Below, piece after piece: positions 13,480 to 23,471 of a stretch of 64,000 bases of DNA. Numbering within the stretch: position 1 is the stretch's first letter; each line of letters starts with the position of its first letter. Under the pieces are notes generated by a model. It made no database searches. It saw only the letters and a list, made by a program, of their open reading frames with translations, and was not told the DNA's origin. Source of the stretch: Sipunculus nudus. Its lineage: Eukaryota > Annelida > Sipuncula > Golfingiida > Sipunculidae. Where the stretch lies: positions 43,490,659 to 43,554,658 of the forward strand of contig CM049313.1 of the NCBI GenBank assembly GCA_026874595.1. Direction: 5' to 3'. A program made the translations under genes and the position numbers.

Positions 13480-13810
13480 TGCTTGGCCTGTGGTGCACAT
13501 AGGGACGGGAGATTGTTAATGAATTGTCTGGGAGGCTCATTAATTAACAATCCAGATTACAGATGATAGGTTCTGGCACTTCTTTGGGTCAACCAGTGCA
13601 CCTGCTCAAATTGTAATTTCCCACTGAAGCGGCGGCGCTTTCTCTTCACTGTGACCCGTGGCCATTAAGCTGTCTTTGTTTAATACTTTGCAATAGCTCC
13701 GATTTCATAGCCCAATTTTACATGAGCACAGACCATTCTACTTGATTAGACTCCGCGTACTCGACCGGCCAGCTTTATGTGGGATTGTGCTGCGTAAAAC
13801 ATCAGGTACG
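13480..13810. promoter_or_regulatory. Candidate intronic regulatory segment with homeodomain-type inverted repeat
   Basis: Complex, non-repetitive sequence rich in TTAAT/ATTAA cores. It includes a 14-bp inverted repeat with one mismatch (13511-13524 and 13539-13552). The GC content rises at 13620-13680 and 13740-13800. It resembles a conserved noncoding element, but this rests on composition only. Confidence 0.3.
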
Positions 13811-14184
13811 AGTGTCAGTTAAGCTCATTCCAGGCATGCAGCTGTTACAGTCAGAGTTAATAACCAATATGACTTGACTTAAATCAATTCTACTGCTCAA
13901 GTAAGCTGATACATAATAAATTATATGCACTCCTACTGATACATCATCCATTTTTCATATGTTGAAAAAAAAATACTGCCCCAAGTTTCTATCCATGTGT
14001 ATGCTCCTCACGCAGCATTTATACCCTGCAGTCCTCCCATGTGTCCTTTCTGTTTTAACCATTGCTTTCAATTGCTTTAGGTCAGAACACCACGGTGCAT
14101 GCACACAGAGCAAGGAAATGTAATCAGACCAATGAGAGCGTGGTATCGCATTGTGCATCCAGCTCCATAATTTTAAATATGCGT

Positions 14185-14783
14185 CACCCACTCTCATTGA
14201 CTTTACTACACCAGGACACCCACTCTCATTGACCTGATTACACCAGGACACCCACTCTCATTGACCTGATTACACCAAGACACCAACTCTCATTGACCTG
14301 ATTACACCAGGACACCCACTCTCTTTGACCTGATTACACCAGGACACCCACTCTCTTTGACCTGATTACACCAGGACACCCACTCTCTTTGACCTGATTA
14401 CACCAGGACACCCACTCTCTTTGACCTGATTACACCAGGATACCCACTCTCATTGACCTGATTACACCAGGACACCCACTCTCATTGACCTGATTACACC
14501 AGGACACCCACTCTCATTGACCTGATTACACCAAGACACCCACTCTCATTGACCTGATTACACCAGGACACCCACTCTCTTTGACTTGATTACACCAGGA
14601 CACCCACTCTCTTCGACCTGATTACACCAGGACACCCACTCTCTTTGACCTGATTACACCAGGACACCCACTCTCTTTGACCTGATTACACCAGGACACC
14701 CACTCTCATTGACCTGATTACACCAGGACACCCACTCTCATTGACCTGATTACACCAGGACACCCTCTCTTGTTGATCTGATT
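14185..14783. repeat. 32-bp minisatellite, 19 units, no indels, with 8-unit higher-order pattern
   Basis: Units of CACCCACTCTCATTGACCTG plus ATTACACCAGGA start every 32 bp from 14185 to 14761 with no length change. A single A/T variant (CTCATT versus CTCTTT) follows the order AAAA TTTT AAAA TTTT AA. A second variant, CCAAGA for CCAGGA, occurs at the ends of units 3 and 11, exactly eight units apart. This shows a 256-bp higher-order period. The minus-strand open frame starting in it (13955-14251) is partly repeat translation. Confidence 0.95.
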
Positions 14784-16010
14784 CTTTGCTATGTGCCAGA
14801 AATGGAGTAATCAGATCAATGTAACATGATCTCATCAGATTGTAATGTAAGAATGTAAAGTCACAGGTAAAGATTCTAAAGCCTTGGAATCTTTCTTAAT
14901 GGTGAAAGAAAGATTTGTGAATAGGGTACCTCAAAAGTCTTCATTATTACTGTGTTCATTTAGTGAAACACATAACATTTGAGTATGGCATTACAACTGA
15001 ATAATTCCTTTGTATATTTTTGTACATTTTTTAGTGGATTGCCAATCAGAATATAAAATGTTTCACTGCGTTGAGCCGAAATTAAATAAAGCTGATGTTT
15101 ACTCAAAAAGAAAGATAACTTCTTAATTATTCAGCATTTGAATACTAGATGGCGCTAAGAAGAAAATTATGTGGCAGTTACCATTAATAACAATAATAAT
15201 GTTCAAATGTACCCCATTGACCATGATGACAAAACCTTACTGTAAGAAAGTTTCAATCACGATCTCTGTGACCTTGACCCAAACCAAAGTGTAGGATGAC
15301 CTTGACCCCTTAACAAGTGTTTCTGGTACTCTGCATGTTTTGCAGGAATTTGCTGACACTGAACAATATGTGCTTGACTATAACTGCTATTTTGTAATAG
15401 TAAAACACCTGAAAGTAAACTTGCACAATATAATCTAATACATTAAATGACTGTTAAGTTCTACGTCCTCAGTCCTGAAATAACTCATTATCATGGCTGT
15501 CTTTGACTTTGTTCTTTTGGTCAGCGATTAGCATCCATATTTGCGCTACCTGATCTGACTGGCTAAATCTGACTTTAGTTTCCCTAACTATTTGCACCAG
15601 ACAGCATGTCCTACACAGGCCAGTGCATTATCAACCTCAGTTGCACTGAGTGCCCTCCTGTGGTCAATGGATTTCAACCACAACTTACGCCCCTTCCACA
15701 TGCAAAATAATTTCTGCAATACGTGCAAGTCAAATTGGTTCCAATATGTTCTGTGCATTCACATGGGCATAAGGCTTTTAAAGGTTTGTTGGTAGTACCT
15801 GGGATAATTCACCTAAGTAAAGTGCATACATTTTTTAATCAGCACCAAAGTCAAAATCAATCTTTGTTGTGCTTTCTTTTTAAGGATGCCAGCACTCTCC
15901 ATCAGTGTTAATGCAGGAAACTTAACAACTTTCTTTAAATAGAGACCAATTTAAATCACAACCTAAAAAGTTTTTTACAAGTGTTGGTTTCCCTAGTCAG
16001 GAACATTTTG
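14784..16010. other. Intronic stretch, mostly unique; small TGACCTTGACC fragment
   Basis: A fragment near 15265-15325 ('gtgaccttgaccc...gatgaccttgacccctt') is related to the TGACC-rich units at 1921-3785. The rest shows no gene or repeat. Open frames at 15592-15911 lack any protein signature. Confidence 0.45.
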
Positions 16011-16154
16011 AACTGCCATGGGTATACACAACAAAACCGCCATGGGTATACACAGCAAAACTGCCATGGGTATACACAGCAAAACTGCCATGGGTATACA
16101 CAGCAAAACCGTCATGGGTATACACAGCAAAACTGCCATGGGTATACACAACAA
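16011..16154. repeat. 24-bp minisatellite, six units (AACTGCCATGGGTATACACA)
   Basis: Six exact-length units of AACTGCCATGGGTATACACA plus RCAA, with few substitutions (CTGCC/CCGCC/CCGTC). The first and last units carry ACAACAA, the four inner ones ACAGCAA. Because 24 is a multiple of three the array stays open in one frame as repeated NCHGYTQQ (15981-16175), which is not evidence of a gene. Confidence 0.95.
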
Positions 16155-17431
16155 ATTTTAAACCAGTCTGCATGAAATCTGTATGAAACCGTAATTCTGC
16201 TTTTCACAAGTTTAGCACAATTACATTATCACTTTATCAGATTAAATACAGATTTAAATGCAGGAAGTCCTGTTTTCATTAGCATAAAAAAATGTGAATT
16301 GTTCCATAATTATATTCATTAACCTTTTTACTATTCATTAGGTGTACTATGCAGTCATCACAAAATAATGAGCATTAACAAGATCCTCAATAAGTGCATC
16401 TTTATCGGAACACTAGGCCTCCTTCTTACATCTTAAATTTGACACATCCATTAAAATTAATAATCTCATGAACTGCTTTTGAGAGTAAATAACAAACTTT
16501 CAGGTCAATGAAATTTTCTTGCTCAATAAAATTAAGTTGTTGTGAAATAAAAAAATTGGTCAAGAAACACAGGGCCGTGTTTCTATATAAACTTGAGGTT
16601 GATTGCACAAACAATTAAATGTTAAATAACAGAGGGAGACATCTGCCTCTTTGTTTTAATTTATTTCATAATGCTTAATATTATTTTCATTTGATATTAT
16701 TTTCATCAACAAAATATGTGTCATATGAAATTAGTACAAAGAAAGCACTGTACTTTTTCCATATTATGGTAACAACTATTTAAATCAATCCAGGAAACAA
16801 GGGATTAATGGGAGTGACCTCAACAAAGAATAGCAAAATATAAATTATTTCTAGGAAAACTGGAGATACTAAGTGAACACATCTTCCCACATAAACATTA
16901 TCTCTTTTTTTTCTGAAGATTAAGATCAAGGTTGTGAGTATTATGGGTTAAAGTTGAAAGATTTCCAAGAATTAACCATGATGGTTTTCTAGGAAATTAA
17001 ACACAGACAAAAAACTTTGTATGAACGATAGGATAAAAACTGAAATCATGATAAATACTAAATATCTTAACACTCAGACATATCAATTTTACACAGAAGT
17101 AGCAAATTTATTATCTGCCACAAGTTATACATCTGCACCACTGAGTTGACAGTTATGCTAAAACTTTACGAAGGCAGAAAAATAGGTCCTGGCAAAACTT
17201 AGCAAAATGATGGGTCAAATAAAAGATATGACAGCAGAAGATAGAGCCAATGAATGAATCCGGTATTAAACCATGTGATGTGTATTCTGTGCTATAGAGT
17301 GTGAGTCATGAGTGATCTGCTCACTTATCTTTCCAAACACACAATAGAAAAGACAAAACCAACAAATGGCTACCAGTCTCTCCTTAGTCAGGCGCTTCTT
17401 TCATTGGTTAAATAACTCTGACACATAGCCT
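16155..17431. other. Intronic stretch, nothing recognised
   Basis: AT-rich unique sequence. No exon, repeat or structured motif was recognised; the minus-strand open frame 16426-16614 looks fortuitous. Confidence 0.45.
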
Positions 17432-17663
17432 TGTGAAAATCAACAACCCTCTCCCGGTAAGAGAACCCGGGGTAAAAACCCCAGTGCAAAATGGACCACT
17501 ACTAAAGCAGAACAAGAGAAAAATGGGCAGCTAGGACGCGCTGACCCAGACAATTGGCTATACCGGCAGTTGATGGATGACGGTACCCGCGCAACAATGG
17601 CTCCGATAATTGGCAAGAAGAAGCCCACACGGTTGGTTGGGCATCCCAGCATTTTGTATGCTT
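17432..17663 (+). other. GC-rich island with unidentified open frame, possible transposon or exon relic
   Basis: In otherwise AT-rich intron this island is GC-rich. It is open on the plus strand for about 75 codons from just after a TAG near 17431 to the TGA near 17661. The reading (for example KWTTTKAEQEKNGQLGRADP, then DNWLYRQLMDDGTRATMAP, then GKKKPTRLVGHPSILYAF) has a balanced, protein-like composition. The opposite-strand frame (17440-17739) looks like its mirror: hydrophobic and cysteine/serine-rich. There is no ATG at the start and I do not recognise the family. It could be a decayed transposon coding fragment, a processed relic or an exon of a nested plus-strand gene. Confidence 0.35.
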
Positions 17664-18327
17664 TTACTGGTCTGTGATGGATACAGGTACTTGCAAAGGA
17701 TACAGGGAAAAAACTACCTCGGCTGATGTATGCAGCCACACAGCATCATGGTGGAGGAGCCGCTAACGTTGCCTTCCTACCGGGGGCCAAATTTCTGTCT
17801 AAAACGGAAGACGGGTAAAAAAAAAGAGCCCACTATGTCAATTACAGAGTGCTAGTGGTGGTGAATTTGTCACTTGGCCACGTCCTATTTGGTGGTAATA
17901 TTGACAAGGGTGACAACAAAACAATACCGCTCTGCCTTGGGCTTGCCTAGCTTTGAACACGCCAGACAGCAGCTGTCTCAGTAACCTTCATCTGAGAGAT
18001 GGCTGTATTTTGCTGGTAAATGTATCCCGTAGGAAAACACAAATTCAAATTCCTGGATTACACACCTTTCTGAGCTAGATTAGGTATGAATGGTGCCCAT
18101 TTGATGTTTGTTCTGTTCTATATATAATATGTTGAATCTGGACAAAATGTCCACAGACATAATGCCACAGGATATATCCATAAACAAAATTACACAGAAT
18201 ATATAATATCAATGGTAAAATTTCAAAGGAAATCACCTAACCGGAGAAATGCCATAGAATATAATGTTCATGGATAAAATGTCACAGGATATAACTTCCT
18301 CAGATGAAATGCTACACAACATTGTAA
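17664..18327. other. Flank of the GC-rich island, no gene recognised
   Basis: Composition stays mixed to about 18020, including 'cagacagcagctgtctcag' near 17966 and an A-rich run near 17820. It then gives way to AT-rich sequence with repeated 'aatgccacagaatataat' and 'aaaatgtcacaggatataa'-like phrases (18150-18310), which may be a short decayed tandem array of about 30-50 bp units. Confidence 0.4.
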
Positions 18328-19331
18328 ACAAGGGACCTATGGGTCACTGTGCTCAGCTGACGTTAACCTTGAAGGTAAAAATCTAAAATAATATCTAATG
18401 GAGATAAAGTATAAGAGGAACAGGTAATATAGGCCATGGTTGGTTTATATGATTGGTTTGTATTGATGAGCAAGAAATTGTTGCAAAAAATATTTTGTGA
18501 CCTGACCATGTGTTTCCTAATGTTGAAACTAAAGCATGTGAGCAGTTTGTGAACAAATGATCTGTACTATTACCATGATCATTAGTTGGTTTTTCGATTA
18601 ACTGTTGACATTTCAGTAGTTTACAAATTTGTTCAATTGGATCTATTTTTTTGTATAATATATATTATTAAATATATGTGTATTTTTTTATGAAATGTAT
18701 ACAGTTGAAATATAGCTAATTAACAACATAAAACAGGGCAAACAAAGCCTGATCTCAAATTCTGCTGAGGCAGGAAAATAATGAACAAATGTTTGTATTA
18801 AATCCTGATTTTTTTATCACATCAATTATTTTCTAATTTAAGTTTATATTTCTATACATTTCCAATTTAACATATATATCTGAATATAAAAGTTGATTCA
18901 TAATTCTCAATTGCATCATCATAAATCTCAATCTTGTCAGATAACACCACATCATGCATACAAATGTTTATTTATTTTTTACCACAAAAATATATCTTTT
19001 AAATCTGCAAAACAATAAATATCTAAAATAATACTTGATTTATATTTCACAATTTTTAATTGTGTCTTTATTTATCCATAATGTGCTTCATATTTTATAA
19101 TAATTTAAGCATACTGACGGGTTCATTTATATTTGTTAAAATCATTTAAAAGAAAATTTATTTCTTTAAAATGCTACATTACACAACATTGCATCTTCTG
19201 GATTACACCTTGAAGTTGAATTATTTTTTCAAGGAAAGTTTTTGCATATCGGAGTGGAAACAGCATTACAATTAAGGAGATACAGTGAAAACAATAACAA
19301 TTACTGCATAACACTTGGTGGGTTGTGTTTG

Positions 19332-19364
<33 letters not shown>

Positions 19365-20239
19365 TTGAGGTGGTGATATGAGAATAACTGTACACCTGTC
19401 ACAGCAGGGGATCTCCCCCAGTGACTGTAACAAATCAGAAACCCTGGCATAGCTGACTTCCAGTGACCTGGAGTGGGACCCTGCATCTGTAATCAAAGCA
19501 AGTGACTACAGAAAAAAAAATCAATAACTAGCTTAATTTTCAAGCTTTTATTTTCAAATTTCAGATTTAGACAAACTAAATATTTATGTTTACATGCTGT
19601 GAAAATTAAATCAATGGTGCTTACAGGAAAAAAACGTGCCATGGTCAAAGTTGGGCAAAATTTAAGGTACTGATTTTTTTTTATGCTAATAACTTAAAAA
19701 ATTTACAAAATTCAGATCTAATATTTGGTAAACAATTGAATCTTTATTAAACATAGTTATATACTTGAGAAAATAGACTCTAGTTTCAAAATTGTTCATG
19801 TTAAGTGAGTTATTATTTTTCCTGATTTTTTACAATGTCCATTATTTTTGGGCCCATAACTTAAAGAATTAATACTTTACAGACTTAATTTCTGGCATGT
19901 ATATAGGAAGTATATATAGGAATATTTATGGTAAATATGAGGAAAAACAGATGAGTGGTTTTGATATTAGGCAGTCCTGAAGTGTGAAAATAGGATTTTA
20001 ATAAAAAATTGAGGTTTTTCCTTAATTTCTCAAAGGAACGAAGTCGCAAAGACCCAGTTTTCGGCTTGGTAGGAGATCTTGGGGACATCTAACATTATGC
20101 TGAATTTTGGATTCCTAGGTCTTACGGTTTCAGAACGTGGCACATCTACGGACGGACGGACGGACGGACGGACAGACGGACGGACGACGGACAATGGACC
20201 ACGACTATAGCTCAGATGACTTATAGTCAGCTGAGCTAA
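18328..20239 (+). mobile_element. 1.9 kb non-autonomous hairpin-ended element, copy 1
   Basis: Nearly identical over its whole length to 42296-44210. It starts 'acaagggacctatgggtcac' (partial palindrome) and ends with a (GGAC)n tract at about 20149-20190, the hairpin TAGCTCAGATGACT-tat-AGTCAGCTGAGCTA and a terminal CTAA. It contains a 31-G run at 19333-19363. No transposase or other protein domain is seen. Proline-rich frames opposite the G run, the repeated VRPSVRPSV frame opposite the GGAC tract and the frame at 19885-20088 are artefacts. Ends and hairpin suggest a Helitron/Helentron-like rolling-circle derivative, but that is inference. Confidence 0.85.
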
Positions 20240-21224
20240 AAAAAGACAGACACAGAATTCAAATGACCAGGGCAAAATGTACACAAACATAAAATGGGTA
20301 ATTATTTACTGTAAATTGTTAATAATTTGACACAATTATATTTTTCTTTTTTTGAATTATCAAATGTTCTTGGTTTCTCTTGGTATATTTTTATATGATA
20401 GTTAAACCCTAGACTAAGATCCATTTATGAAAATCCACAACATAAAACTTCGAGGATGATGCATCTTTCTTTGTGATCATGTTAAGCATGTCTGGCCATC
20501 CTTAAATATTCATTTTGTGCCTGCCTGTGCACATGGTCTGACACTATCATGAAGTGCAATTGTCTTTGTATTTCATTAGCGGCCCTGACACAACATCTTG
20601 GCTGCCCTGAAAACCTCATAGGAAATAAGAAAGAAATTGTAGCAGTTCTAATTTGATGGCTCTGAATAATTTACAAGGTAATGGGCCAAACTTATCAGAG
20701 GGCAGCTGGAAGAGGATGCCCTTTATGACATTCTTTCTCAATTCATTGATTGGTTCCATTTTTGTTAAATGGCTCTTCGGCTTTCTAAGTCCTTTTAATA
20801 TTTCTCAGAAACCATACTGTGGAATGTACTTTGTCCATTGGATCAGTATTTAATAAAAATTTTTAAAATGCTATTGATAAAGGCTCAGCTTTCTTAAATG
20901 GATTATATATAGGTCAATAATATCACATGTATCTTGCATGATATATAACATAACATGACATAATACAGGATATCCAACATAATATTAAGAGAAGGGGCTG
21001 AGCACTTGAAAGCTAGTGAGAAAGATATCATCAAGCTATCAAAGTCTGAACAGATTATTCTTTAACACTTATTATTTTGATCTCACATACAACCAGGGCA
21101 TTTTAAACCTTATGATGTAAAACCATTTAGGTTTAATATATTATATACAATTATTTATTATATATTACATATTATTATATTTATTATATATGATTTAAAT
21201 ATTATTAAGTTTCCATTATCCCTA
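20240..21224. other. Intronic stretch; 20515-20800 is a complex non-repetitive segment
   Basis: The segment 20515-20800 (with 'tttcattagcggccctgacac' and 'aattcattgattggttcc') has balanced composition and homeodomain-like cores, so it is a weak candidate for a noncoding regulatory element. 21120-21200 is almost pure A+T. Confidence 0.35.
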
Positions 21225-21298
21225 GTCCAGACACCCAGACATACGACGGACAAAGCACCATTCCTATACCTCAGCTGACTTTCAGTCAGATGAGCTAA
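21225..21298 (+). mobile_element. 3' end fragment of the hairpin/CTAA element family
   Basis: The sequence 'acgacggacaaagcaccatt' followed by CTCAGCTGACT-ttc-AGTCAGATGAG and CTAA matches the 3' ends at 4235, 20239 and 44210. The upstream part is AT-rich and unalignable by eye, so this looks like a truncated copy. Confidence 0.7.
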
Positions 21299-22183
21299 AA
21301 AGACCAGCGTCCTTGAACAAAACCCCTTAGCCTACTCACTTACCACTGCTGACCTGCATAAAATAACTAGCTGTACACTGAAAATCATCTGTACAACTCA
21401 ACTAAAACACCTTTTGCATATTGACTAAAGCTATCTCTACTTAGAGTGAGGAAGAAGCGAATTTTGAAGTACAAGCCATGACCTACAGATGGCACTGGTG
21501 AAGGTAACATTATGATAATAAAGAATGATGTATTCATTTTTCAGAACACAGATACAACACTGTCGCAACACTGTCCTCAACTGCAACAGACTCTGGTCTT
21601 TTTGCATGTAAAGTGTCTGAATAGAATTCAGAATTCAGACCCAGCACTGTTCAGGCAATGGATTTTAGTAGTTCAAATCCTAACTCTTTGCAGACTTTCA
21701 GACAGCAGTTCAAACTGAATTGTTGTAGAGACCTAATTTCAAGCACTTAGGGGGCAGTGTTGCTCTCAGGGACACTTCCATACTGGAAGGTTAGGCTGCA
21801 TTTGCAGAAAATGATTTCTTTCACATAGAAAGCCATTTATAGTAGTCCATTCTATCACATGATCACATGTTGAATAAAAACAACAATATGTTGTATAGAA
21901 GACCTTGATTGAACAGAATATATAGTCTGTTATTTTCATCTAAGGACAAATAATAAAAAGACTGAAATATTTAGTGGAGAATGGTGTGTTCCAGCCACAA
22001 TTTTATGAAACACTTAAAGAAAGAAAGATGTTTTTCAACACAGGTACCATGCTTTCAGACTTAGCTCAGTTGTCAAGCTCTAACAGTAGATGACTGTTTG
22101 ACAGAATTAACACAAAAAAAAACAGGGACCAGGTGGTAGAACAGACAATGTAATGAGAAACGGAATGTAAACCGAGTACTCAC
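21299..22183. other. Intronic stretch next to the microexon, nothing recognised
   Basis: Unique sequence. The plus-strand open frame 21512-21718 has no family features. Confidence 0.4.
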
Positions 22184-22203
22184 ATGTCTTTCAGCTTCTG
22201 ATC
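22184..22203 (-). CDS. TLE/gro: Groucho/TLE co-repressor, 20-nt microexon (SEAERH)
   Basis: On the minus strand a strong acceptor ('tttcttctgtttttcag') is followed by 20 nt and a consensus donor ('gtgagtac'). Joined to the single G left by the previous exon it reads Gly-Ser-Glu-Ala-Glu-Arg-His, extending KEEK to KEEKGSEAERH. This resembles the vertebrate TLE continuation 'KHHDAEHHRDRE'. It enters in phase 1 and leaves in phase 0, so adding it keeps the frame. The fit of strand, position, phase, both splice sites and residues supports it, but seven residues are too few for proof from homology alone. The next exon was not found in the 22 kb to its left. Confidence 0.75.
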
Positions 22204-22274
22204 CTGAAAAACAGAAGAAACGGTGGTTAGCAAATATGTCTGTATGACAATGCTAGGTTACACATTGAATTTAC

Positions 22275-22665
22275 AGTGACACCTCAACTGACAACCACCC
22301 TGCCATCATGACCACCCCTCTGAGAGGACCACTTTTTTGTCTAGGACTAATGTAAGTCATTGTGAAAGCCTCCCACTAACATGACCACCAAACTAACATG
22401 ACCACCCCACTAACACGACCACCCCACTAACATGACCACCCCACTAACACGACCAACCCCTAAAACGACCATCCCTTAACACAACCACCCCACTAACACG
22501 ATCATCCCACTAACACAACCACTCCACTACACGGCCATCCCACTGGCATGACCATCCCACTGACACAACCACCCCACTAACACGGCCACCCAACATGACC
22601 ACTCGACTAACAGGACCACCCGACTAACAGGACCTCCCCAATATAAGGACCACCTCACTTACATG
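22275..22665. repeat. 17-bp minisatellite (ACCACCCCACTAACACG) in a GACCACC-type element
   Basis: About 20 units of ACCACCCCACTAACACG with frequent substitutions lie 70 bp upstream of the Groucho microexon in transcription order. The left flank 'acctcaactgacaaccaccctg' resembles 'acctcacctcacaaccacccc' at 45695, so both probably derive from the same element family. The strand is G-rich on the transcribed pre-mRNA. Confidence 0.85.
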
Positions 22666-23065
22666 TGTTATGAAACAAATGTACCTTTTCAGTTTCAGTC
22701 TTTATAACTGTGAAACATATTATTCTTTAGAAAGTTTTAAACCATTCTTTGTTGATTTTAAATGACTCATATTGGCACTTCAATCATCTGATGCTCATAT
22801 TTTGCCATAATTTCCATGGTCCGACCATGGCAAATAACGGTGGTATACAGTATATAACAGGTGAGCGGGAACTGTAATTACAAGAACCCTACATTCCTAA
22901 TGTTTCATGTTTATCTGGGGCTAATACCTGTAATGAAACTGAACATTCAATCCATGACAAAAAGGGAAGATCAGGGGAAAAACAGATGTCCTAAAGAAGA
23001 ATTCAAACTCTGACCTGTCCCCTGGAACAAACAGCTAACCACACATAATTAAGCAACAATAACGC

Positions 23066-23471
23066 AGGGCTCGACATTTACTTTTGAAAGGGCTTGCCCC
23101 ATTGGGCAAGTAACTTCTAGCTTTTACTTGCAGTACAAGAATTTTTACTTGTCCTACAAAATCAGTGATCATAGCCACAACAATAAAGTGTGGTACACAT
23201 GATTATTTTGCCACATTTAACATGTTCACATGTTTGTCTGTTAACAGTATTTCTCTGTAGTATTTGAAGAAACAGGTAATTTAAGATACAGGTATTTCAA
23301 TAAGATTTCATTTCTCCAAGAAAGAAACTGGATAACAGACCTTTGGTTAAAGGTTTATGTTGGATTCACTTGCCCAGTTGGGCAGTAGGAGCCTAATTTG
23401 GGTTGCCCTACCACCATTTTCTGGAACTTTTACTTGCCCTGGACAAGCAGTCAACTTATAATCTCAAGCCC
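23066..23471. mobile_element. hAT-like miniature element (AGGGCTCGA ends)
   Basis: The left end is AGGGCTCGACATTTAC and the right end, read on the other strand, is GGGCTTGAGATTATAA. Candidate 8-bp target-site duplications are AATAACGC (23058-23065) and AATAACCG (23472-23479), matching at six of eight positions. Inside are repeated 'cttgcccnnttgggcaagt' palindromic segments near 23090-23105 and 23370-23384. The length of 406 bp and absence of coding sequence fit a MITE. Short inverted ends with 8-bp duplications are typical of hAT. Confidence 0.6.

Larger units (their letters stand above)
1..22183 (-). other. Intron of Groucho/TLE, at least 22 kb, open at the left edge
   Basis: No later Groucho/TLE exon was recognised left of the microexon. 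I looked on the minus strand for coding traces of the CcN region (DSDGDKSDD...VDVSNEDP) and for WD40 strings such as HARQINTL or CVKIWD and saw none. The stretch is therefore read as one long intron, filled with the repeats listed separately. A very short or strongly diverged exon, for example in the SP region, could have been missed by eye. Confidence 0.6.

Noticed and set aside
13511-13552. microRNA precursor
   Set aside because: The stem is only 14 bp and AT-rich, with no extended pairing on either side; a typical animal precursor needs a stem about twice as long.
15981-16175. Frame with repeated NCHGYTQQ
   Set aside because: Product of a 24-bp minisatellite whose length is a multiple of three.
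19174-19496. Proline-rich minus-strand frames
   Set aside because: They are translations of the 31-nt G run in the mobile element, and the second copy at 43134-43436 shows the same artefact with a shorter run.
18328-20239. Firm classification as a Helitron
   Set aside because: The 3' hairpin plus CTAA is suggestive, but the 5' end lacks the usual TC and the base after CTAA is T in only some copies (20239 and 21298 are followed by A). Left as a hypothesis.
20030-20290. Frame with VRPSVRPSVRPSV repeats
   Set aside because: This is the reverse translation of the (GGAC)n tail of the 1.9 kb element, not a protein repeat.
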